Below, piece by piece: positions 58,756 to 64,000 of a stretch of DNA of 64,000 nucleotides. The position numbers and the translations under genes were made by a program. Below the pieces are notes generated by a model, which made no database searches, was not told the origin of the DNA, and saw only the letters and a program-made list of their open reading frames with translations. Position 1 is the stretch's first letter. Every line of letters starts with the position of its first letter. The DNA is from JASHPR01 sp963729365 (lineage in GTDB: Bacteria > Actinomycetota > Actinomycetes > Streptosporangiales > Streptosporangiaceae): NCBI GenBank assembly GCA_963729365.1, contig CAVSNQ010000022.1, forward strand, positions 434,001-498,000, written 5' to 3'.

Positions 58756-60134
58756 CGCCAGCCCCCTCTCTGGACCACGGCCCGCTGCCGGTCCAGCAGG
58801 CCGGGATCGAAACCTGCGGCCGCGAGCCTGGCCAGCAGCCGCGGCGAAGGAGTGTGCGCGGCAATCGCCCGCCCGTCCGGCCCCTCGGGCAGGAACAGCC
58901 GGTTGACGGCCGGACGCTCGGTGTCGCCCGGCGGCATCACCTCGAGGACTTCCGACACGTACCGCAGCGTCCGCTTCCCGTCGTGCCGCTTGCGCACGTG
59001 CACCACCAGGTCGACGGCCATTCCGACCAGGATGTGAATGGCGCGCTCGGCCAGGGTCAGGCCGCCGCGCAGGCCGAGGATCAGGATCCGGTCGAACGCC
59101 TCCCCCGGCGAGTTCGCGTGCAGGGTGCACATCGAGCCCTCCTGGCCCGAGTTCATCGCCTCGAGCATCGGCATGATCTCGCTGCGCCGGACCTCGCCGA
59201 CCAGGATGCGCTGCGGGTTGTGCCGCAGCGCGTGCGCGATCAGGTCGTGCAGCGTGATGCCGCCGGCGCCCTCGGAGTTCGGCTCCCGCGCCTCGAACGC
59301 GATCACGTCCGGGTGCTGCTGCGTCCCGTGCAGGAACAGCTCGTACTCCGACTCCAGGGTGGCCACCCGCTCGCCGGGCGGGATCTCCGAGGCTAGCCCG
59401 CGCAGCAGCGTGGTCTTGCCCGCGTTCACGCCGCCGGTCACGATGACGTTGCAGCGGCTCCGCACGGCCGCCGCGAGGAAGCTGGCCAGCGTCACGTCGA
59501 TCGTGCCGAGCTGGATCAGCCGGGCCAGGGTCACGTCGAGCTGCCCGTGCCTGCGCAGCGACACGCATGGCCGGGGGGTGACCGCCATCGTCGCCGTCAT
59601 CCGGGCGCCGCCGGTCAGCGCCACGGTGACCAGCGGTGAGGCGGATGAGAAATCCCGCGCGGTCTGCCCCCCGCGAGCGGCCCAGTTGCGGATCATCGCG
59701 ATCAGCTCATCGTCGCTGGCCGCCACCGGGGGGCCGATGACCCGCTCTCCGGTCGCGTAGGTGACCCACACCTCGTCGCAGCCGTTGACGTCAACGTTCT
59801 CCACCTGCGGATCCCGCAGATACCCGGCCAGCGGGCCGAGTCCGTACCGCTGGTCGTAGACCGCCTGGGCCAGGGCTTCCCTGTCCGCCGGCGAGAGCAC
59901 CGGAGCGCCCGCCCTGACCTGCCGTTCGGCCCAGGCCCGGACGGCGTCACCGATCAGCGGCAGCGCATCGTCCTGGCTGGCGCCGTCTTGCAGCCGGTCC
60001 GCGACCATCGCGAGGATGTCCGTCACGCCGCGGCGCAGCCTGGCGTCACCGAGCCCCGATGGCGTCCGCGGAGGCTGGCGCTGGGGCCTGGTGCCGTCAT
60101 CGGCCTGGTGCGGCGGGCCGGCCGCGGCGGCCAC
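58752..60134 (-). CDS. cpaF: CpaF/TadA-type pilus assembly ATPase
   Basis: A 460-residue secretion ATPase that powers pilus extension. The N-terminal domain has ADREALAQAVYDQRYGLGPLAGYLRDPQVENVDV. Walker A is GGVNAGKTTLLRGL, followed by ERVATLESEYELFLHG, Walker B in RILVGEVRRSEIMPML, and SMCTLHANSPGEAFDRI with the His box. The start is uncertain. GTG 60134 has no ribosome-binding site, while an ATG at 60187 overlaps the CpaE stop (ATGA) but is in another frame that stops after about 50 codons. The frame of the gene is open through this stretch. Confidence 0.88.
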   Translation of the reverse strand: MAAAAGPPHQADDGTRPQRQPPRTPSGLGDARLRRGVTDILAMVADRLQDGASQDDALPLIGDAVRAWAERQVRAGAPVLSPADREALAQAVYDQRYGLGPLAGYLRDPQVENVDVNGCDEVWVTYATGERVIGPPVAASDDELIAMIRNWAARGGQTARDFSSASPLVTVALTGGARMTATMAVTPRPCVSLRRHGQLDVTLARLIQLGTIDVTLASFLAAAVRSRCNVIVTGGVNAGKTTLLRGLASEIPPGERVATLESEYELFLHGTQQHPDVIAFEAREPNSEGAGGITLHDLIAHALRHNPQRILVGEVRRSEIMPMLEAMNSGQEGSMCTLHANSPGEAFDRILILGLRGGLTLAERAIHILVGMAVDLVVHVRKRHDGKRTLRYVSEVLEVMPPGDTERPAVNRLFLPEGPDGRAIAAHTPSPRLLARLAAAGFDPGLLDRQRAVVQRGGWR

Positions 60135-60183
60135 GGCGGGAGGGGCGGGAGCGAGGAGGGCGGCGGGGTGGGGTAAGTCTGCG

Positions 60184-60978
60184 TCATCGGTTCGCGCTCG
60201 CCTCCCGGGCGGCCGGCCCGGGCCTGGCCGGCGGTCCGGCCGGCGAGCCTCCCGCGGCCTCGCGCAACGCGCGCCCGGCCGGGCCTGCCGCCCGGATCAG
60301 CGGCCTGGCCTGCAGCCCGCGGCGGCTGCCGGTGCCGTCCGACAGCACCGCGGCGGCCTTGACGTCATACGGCAGCGTGGCCGTCACCGGGATGCCCAGC
60401 GCCCGGCCGACCTCACGCGGGGAGTGTGTCCCCTCGCCGACCAGGAGCAAGGCCATGCGCCTCGATCCGCCGAGCGTCTGGGTCAGCATCTCGACCCTGG
60501 CCCGGGCCTTGCTGACCTGGCGCAGCGACGGCCGCAGGACCAGCACCACCAGGCGCGCGATGGTGAGCACCGGCTCCGGGCCGCCGCCCGCGTCGAGGCG
60601 GCCGCAGTCGGCGATGACGTCGGCCGGCTGGGCCGCGAGGGTGGCGGCCAGCACCGGCCAGGCGGGCGTGAGACCGGTGCTCTGGCGCGGGTCGGAGATT
60701 CCGGCGAGCAGCAGCCGGCCCCGCTCGTCGTCAAGCTCGATCAGCTGCGGCCACAGCGCCGCCGCGACGCCGTCCGGATTCTGGCCGGCCTCGATGGCCA
60801 GGGTCAGCAGCCCGTTCCTGGCGGGCAGGTGCCCGGCGAAGAGCCCGGCCAGGATGTCACCGCCGCTGGGGTCGCATTCGGCCAGTATGACCTGGCCCGG
60901 CCAGCCGAGGGACAGCGCCAGCGCCGCCGTGGTGACTCCGGGCGACCCGCCCGCCGACACCAGCGCGTACAGGCTCAC
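60184..60978 (-). CDS. CpaE-like MinD/ParA-family protein
   Basis: A 264-residue P-loop protein that helps place the Tad machinery in other bacteria. The N-terminus SLYALVSAGGSPGVTTAALALSL is a deviant Walker A without the signature lysines (GSPGVTT in place of GGxGKTT), so ATP hydrolysis may be reduced or lost. ILAECDPSGGDILAG is the following strand with Asp, and VIADCGRL the next. The last 40 residues are Pro/Ala-rich. It overlaps CpaB and runs up to CpaF. Confidence 0.82.
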   Translation of the reverse strand: MSLYALVSAGGSPGVTTAALALSLGWPGQVILAECDPSGGDILAGLFAGHLPARNGLLTLAIEAGQNPDGVAAALWPQLIELDDERGRLLLAGISDPRQSTGLTPAWPVLAATLAAQPADVIADCGRLDAGGGPEPVLTIARLVVLVLRPSLRQVSKARARVEMLTQTLGGSRRMALLLVGEGTHSPREVGRALGIPVTATLPYDVKAAAVLSDGTGSRRGLQARPLIRAAGPAGRALREAAGGSPAGPPARPGPAAREASANR

Positions 60979-61697
60979 GGCGACGTCCGGGCGGTGATGA
61001 CGAGCGCGATCTGCCCGGTCGCGGCCTGCTCGGCCAGCGGCGGCCCGTTGCCCGACGTGACGAGCAGGTCCACCACGTCGAACCCGTCCTGGTTGGTGAC
61101 CGTGTTCACGGCTTCGACCACGGCGGCGACCGGGCTGGTGAGCACGGGTGCCGCTCCTGATCCGGAACTCCCCGCCGCCGCGGGAGTGGCCACGACGAGC
61201 ACCTGGTCGCCCGGGGCCAGGCCGCTGGCCGGCAGCCCCGACGGCTTGATCGCCACCGGGACCAGCGCCTGGCCGCGGCCGGGCGGCAGCTTGCTGGTCA
61301 GCTCGGACGCGGCGAGCAGCGTCCCCGGCCGCAGCGACGTCGCCGCGACCAGGCCGATGACCTGCGACAGCTGCTTGGCCGGGATGACCTGCAGGCCAGG
61401 TCCCCCCGCCACGCTCGTGGTCGCGACGTCGGCCGATGTGATCACCGAGCCGGCCGGGACCGCCGCGGTCACCATCAGCACCGGTACCTGGTGGTCCTCC
61501 CGGTTGTACAGCGCGGCGCTGGCCAGGATCCCGGCACCGATGAGCGCCGCGGCCAGGGCGATCATGCCCGGCCGCCGCTTCCGCGGGAGCCCGCGCAGCT
61601 GGCCGTGCGCCGCCGCGGGGACCGGGCCGTTCCTGGGCGGCTCGGGCTCGGGATGGAAGACGGTCCCGAAGCCGAGGCCCGGATCGCTGCCGCTCAT
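60975..61697 (-). CDS. cpaB: CpaB/RcpC-like SAF-domain protein
   Basis: A 240-residue protein. One helix near residues 42-65 (MIALAAALIGAGILASAALYN) is followed by an external SAF domain (VPVLMVTAAVPAGSVITSADV, GLVAATSLRPGTLLAASEL) and a strand-rich end with GDQVLVVATPAAAG. It acts outside the membrane as a Tad assembly factor in other systems. ATG 61697 overlaps the upstream stop and its own stop overlaps CpaE. Confidence 0.85.
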   Translation of the reverse strand: MSGSDPGLGFGTVFHPEPEPPRNGPVPAAAHGQLRGLPRKRRPGMIALAAALIGAGILASAALYNREDHQVPVLMVTAAVPAGSVITSADVATTSVAGGPGLQVIPAKQLSQVIGLVAATSLRPGTLLAASELTSKLPPGRGQALVPVAIKPSGLPASGLAPGDQVLVVATPAAAGSSGSGAAPVLTSPVAAVVEAVNTVTNQDGFDVVDLLVTSGNGPPLAEQAATGQIALVITARTSP

Positions 61698-62602
61698 CCG
61701 CTCGTCACCAGTGCCTCTCCGGCCGCGATCGCCACCGTGAACGGGGTCGTGGCCGCCACCCCGGCGGCCACCTCGCCGCCTGCCCCGCCCGATCCGACCC
61801 AGCTGATGTTCCACGACACGGTCACCGAGGCCTGGTAGGCGTTGCCCGGCTGCCCGGCCGACGGCTGGGCGTAGGTGTAGGAGCAGTCGGTGTGCTGGGC
61901 GCTCAGCGGCAGCTTCGGCTGGTACGCGCGGCCCGGGCCGGGGCACGAGAAGCCGGCCAGGCCGCCGCCCGGGTTGAAGGTGAGCTTCTGCGGCACCGCG
62001 GTCGCCTTGGCCCATACCGGGCCGGCCGTCACGGTCACGCTCACCGGATGCCAGTTGGTCATCCAGAACCACTCCGGCAGCCCGACCAGGCCTTCCTTGC
62101 CGACGGGCGGGGCCGTACCCGGATTGAGGGCCGGGATGTGCAGCTCGCCCATCGCGATCTGCAGCAGCTGCTGCGGGGTCACGGCCGGCGCGCCGGCCGC
62201 GTTGTCGACCAGGACGACCCCGCCGAACGCCTGGGTACCCGGGCAGGTGATCGCAGCCCAGGTATGGCCCTTGGGCGGCGGCCACTGCAGGCCGAGAAAG
62301 GCCGCCTGCTGCTGTGACAGCGGGGTGAGCGTGCACGCCGACTTGGACCCGCCGCCGCCACCGGAGCCTGGCTGGCCCGGGATCGTGCCGAGGTTCTCGC
62401 ACACCCACTCGTAGGTTCCGTTGACCAGCTGGTAGGAGCAGCCCCCCGCGACCGGGCTCGCCGTGGCGGCCGTGGCCGCCGTGGCCGCGTACCCGGTGGC
62501 GGGCGCGGTGAGCGCGGCGGCCAGGAACACAGCCGTGAGGACCCGGCGCCAGATGGCGCGGCTGACGGTACGGCTGCGGACTTCACGGTTCAGGGAACGC
62601 AT
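61694..62602 (-). CDS. exported protein of the Tad operon, unknown fold
   Basis: A 302-residue protein with a signal peptide (VLTAVFLAAALTAPATGYAA). The mature part has several Cys (GGCSYQLVNG, EWVCENLG, SACTLTP, ITCPGTQ, FSCPGPG, TDCSYTY), so disulfides are likely, and a Gly-rich linker GSGGGGG. Strands such as WHPVSVTVTAGPVW and SVTVSWNISWVG suggest a beta domain. ATG 62602 lies inside the end of the lipoprotein gene (13-base overlap). It may form part of a cell-wall-crossing or tip structure, by position. Confidence 0.68.
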   Translation of the reverse strand: MRSLNREVRSRTVSRAIWRRVLTAVFLAAALTAPATGYAATAATAATASPVAGGCSYQLVNGTYEWVCENLGTIPGQPGSGGGGGSKSACTLTPLSQQQAAFLGLQWPPPKGHTWAAITCPGTQAFGGVVLVDNAAGAPAVTPQQLLQIAMGELHIPALNPGTAPPVGKEGLVGLPEWFWMTNWHPVSVTVTAGPVWAKATAVPQKLTFNPGGGLAGFSCPGPGRAYQPKLPLSAQHTDCSYTYAQPSAGQPGNAYQASVTVSWNISWVGSGGAGGEVAAGVAATTPFTVAIAAGEALVTSG

Positions 62603-63219
62603 GACGACACCACCGGGACCTGGTTGCTGACCAGCCACCGGCCGTGCGCGCGCACCAGCGTGCTGATCATGTTGACTCGGGAGTTGCCCAGGCTGCCGAT
62701 CACCTGGCCGGACCTGGCGTTCTGCACGCCGGCGTGGCTGAAGTCCGCGCAGTCGTGTACGGACGCGTGGTTGCCGGCGATCTGCACGCCGAGGATGTGC
62801 GGCACCGGCCCGCCGTACTGGATCTCGCCCAGCGCCCAGTCGGTCTCGAATCCCTTGATCAGTGACGGGATGCTGGCCGGGGCCGCGTAGGACGCCAGGA
62901 TCGCGCCCGCCCGGCCGGCGTTCTGGGTGTCCAGGGCCTGGCCCAGTGCCGCCCAGTAACCCGTGTAGGCCGCGATGATCTGCTGCTGCGGGCTCAGCGA
63001 CGGATCGGCCAGCGCCGCAGGCACGACCGCCGACGTCCCGCGCCCCGCCGACTTGTGCGGCAGGGTGACGGCCGCTGGCTGGCTGCCGCAGCCGACGACG
63101 GCCAGCACCAGGCCGGCCAGCAAGCCGAGGCAGACGGGCCCGCCGCATCGGTTCGCCACTCGCCGACGCAGCCCGAACGCGCCGAGTAACGGATGATGCG
63201 CGGCGAAGTCCTTAGACAT
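62590..63219 (-). CDS. lipoprotein, first gene of the Tad operon
   Basis: A 209-residue lipoprotein. The N-terminal segment CGGPVCLGLLAGLVLAVVGC ends in a lipobox-like LAVVGC, so the Cys near residue 44 is lipidated. The mature domain (SPQQQIIAAYTGYWAALGQA, VQIAGNHASVHDCADFSHAG, WLVSNQVPVVSSCV) resembles small NTF2-like or secreted alpha/beta domains. ATG 63219 has GGGAGC upstream. As the first gene, its promoter should lie in 63220-63300. Confidence 0.68.
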   Translation of the reverse strand: MSKDFAAHHPLLGAFGLRRRVANRCGGPVCLGLLAGLVLAVVGCGSQPAAVTLPHKSAGRGTSAVVPAALADPSLSPQQQIIAAYTGYWAALGQALDTQNAGRAGAILASYAAPASIPSLIKGFETDWALGEIQYGGPVPHILGVQIAGNHASVHDCADFSHAGVQNARSGQVIGSLGNSRVNMISTLVRAHGRWLVSNQVPVVSSCVP

Positions 63220-63465
63220 ATGCCGTGCTCCCGCTGACTGTATTGTTAGCCTGTGACCGCCGTGCCAGCATTGCGCACATCCGCCCATCCGCACAAGCGG
63301 TACGGCACGAATGTTGCGGGATCATGACCCCGCTTCGGACATCTCCTGAGCAACGGCCCGACTGCGGCGCGGCCAATCACCGGGGAAACGGCGGCTGCGC
63401 GGCTGAGCCCCGCCTGCCCCGAATGCGACCGGGGCCTGCTCCGAATGCGACCGGGCCCAGAGGGT
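63220..63465. other. intergenic region, Tad operon promoter side
   Basis: No gene is seen. It includes the AT-containing stretch before the lipoprotein gene (around 63236-63250) and the 22-bp tandem repeat at 63413-63456. Confidence 0.4.
63413..63456. repeat. 22-bp tandem repeat, two units
   Basis: Units at 63413-63434 and 63435-63456 share CCTGC.CCGAATGCGACCGGG. It is non-coding as far as I can see, and lies at the left edge of a decayed gene. Confidence 0.55.
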
Positions 63466-63805
63466 CCTGGACAGCTCCCTGCCGGTCGAAGAAGCCAGCC
63501 TGACCTGCAGCGGCCTGGCGGCCGTGGAGGTCTTCCGCCGCATGGCGGCCTGCGCCGGGTTTCGCCGTCGCGGAACTCTCGCTATCGAGCTATGTGCTCA
63601 GCCTTCACTTCTCAATAGCGGCAGCCGGATACGCGAACCCGCTGACCTAATCGGCCGCCGCGTCGGCCTGGCCGAATACCGGCTAACGGCCAATGTATGG
63701 ATCCGCGGCATACTACAGGAACACTATGGCCGGTGGCTCGCCGGGCGCAAGGCTGAGCCCGCCGGCCGGTTCGCCGCTGAAACCCTTGAGGATTTCGTGA
63801 CCTGA
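63466..63805 (+). pseudogene. decayed substrate-binding protein (4,5-dihydroxyphthalate decarboxylase-like family)
   Basis: Pieces of one gene lie in two frames. SLPVEEASLTCSGLAAVEVF and RRMAACAGF come first. FAVAELSLSSYVLSLHFS then follows in a shifted frame, and DLIGRRVGLAEYRLTANVW and IRGILQEHYG return to the original frame. This order matches proteins of the NitT/TauT-like, 4,5-dihydroxyphthalate decarboxylase family, which have about 320 residues. Start, middle and C-terminal parts are missing, so the gene is dead. Confidence 0.6.
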
Positions 63806-63843
63806 TCTGTACGAAACGGAGCACACCCGCCTAGCATGCGCTG

Positions 63844-64000
63844 GTGGCCATGGTGTTCGGGGTCGTCAAGCGGCTGCTGGTCGGGCGGCCGGTGCAGAGT
63901 GACCGGCTCGGTCATACGCTGCTGCCCAAGCGGATCGCACTGCCGGTATTCGCCAGCGACGCGCTCTCCTCCGTGGCCTACGCCACCGAGGAGATCCTGC
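63844..64000 (+). CDS. APC-family amino-acid permease, N-terminal part (runs off the window)
   Basis: GTG 63844 opens VFGVVKRLLVGRPVQSDRLG, then HTLLPKRIALPVFASDALSS and VAYATEEIL, with no stop before the edge. This is the conserved opening of the large actinobacterial APC permeases, whose first helix starts at FASDALSSVAYA. Only 52 codons are visible. ATG 63850 is an alternative start. Confidence 0.78.
   Translation, partial: MAMVFGVVKRLLVGRPVQSDRLGHTLLPKRIALPVFASDALSSVAYATEEIL

Overview
The window is high-GC actinobacterial DNA. This rests on the GC-rich third codon positions, frequent GTG starts, 4-base ATGA/GTGA gene overlaps, a SigK/RskA pair, FHA/Ser-Thr-kinase genes, a BTAD (SARP-type) regulator, and an RNase P RNA gene next to the RNase H/phosphatase and zinc-ribbon genes. 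The gene mix suggests a large-genome filamentous actinomycete. The genus cannot be told from sequence alone.

Layout. 0-2.6 kb: the tail of a proline-rich protein, a small unknown protein, a bidirectional terminator and a lysine/alanine-rich histone-H1-like protein. 3.2-9.4 kb: an FHA protein converging on a membrane Ser/Thr kinase, a CocE-type hydrolase, topoisomerase IB and two small membrane proteins. 9.5-11.8 kb: rnpB, RNase H/phosphatase and zinc-ribbon protein. 11.9-14.9 kb: rskA-sigK, divergent from a membrane molybdopterin oxidoreductase. 15-22.5 kb: hydrolase, CYTH protein, PhzF-like protein, an alanyl-tRNA synthetase of unusual type and a cyclase-ATPase protein. 22.5-25.3 kb: an AT-richer island holding an unknown protein and a C39-like peptidase with a long Gly/Ala-rich tail, ending exactly at a transposase remnant. 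25.5-27.2 kb: a GntR-ABC operon wrecked by a deletion. 27.5-34.3 kb: an unknown 499-aa protein, an SRPBCC relic, and a metabolic set of copper amine oxidase, ATP-grasp enzyme and divergent PLP decarboxylase. 34.3-39.3 kb: a six-gene electron-transfer and two-component operon. 39.4-49.4 kb: a small regulator with a three-copy operator, a GtrA-type glycosyltransferase with a GT39-like enzyme, a phosphotransferase-like gene, a hydrolase, tandem G1 peptidases, and a methyltransferase with a UbiA-like protein. 49.4-63.2 kb: a flippase-like protein with a degenerate kinase domain, then a complete leftward Tad pilus operon ending in a LysM-BTAD gene. The right edge has a decayed substrate-binding-protein gene and the start of an APC permease.

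How genes work together. The Tad genes (lipoprotein, signal-peptide protein, CpaB, CpaE, CpaF, TadB, TadC, Flp, two TadE, TadG, LysM-BTAD) are almost all overlapping and form one unit. The 34.3-39.3 kb genes could pass electrons from NADH through a flavin/Fe-S protein and ferredoxin to a membrane heme protein under their own two-component system. SigK/RskA is a sigma/anti-sigma switch. The strongest candidates for something undescribed are the C39-like protein in the AT-rich island, the decarboxylase/amine oxidase/ATP-grasp set, the three-copy operator at 39.4 kb, and the LysM-BTAD gene in the pilus operon. Several genes nearby are visibly decaying, so this is a plastic stretch of the chromosome.
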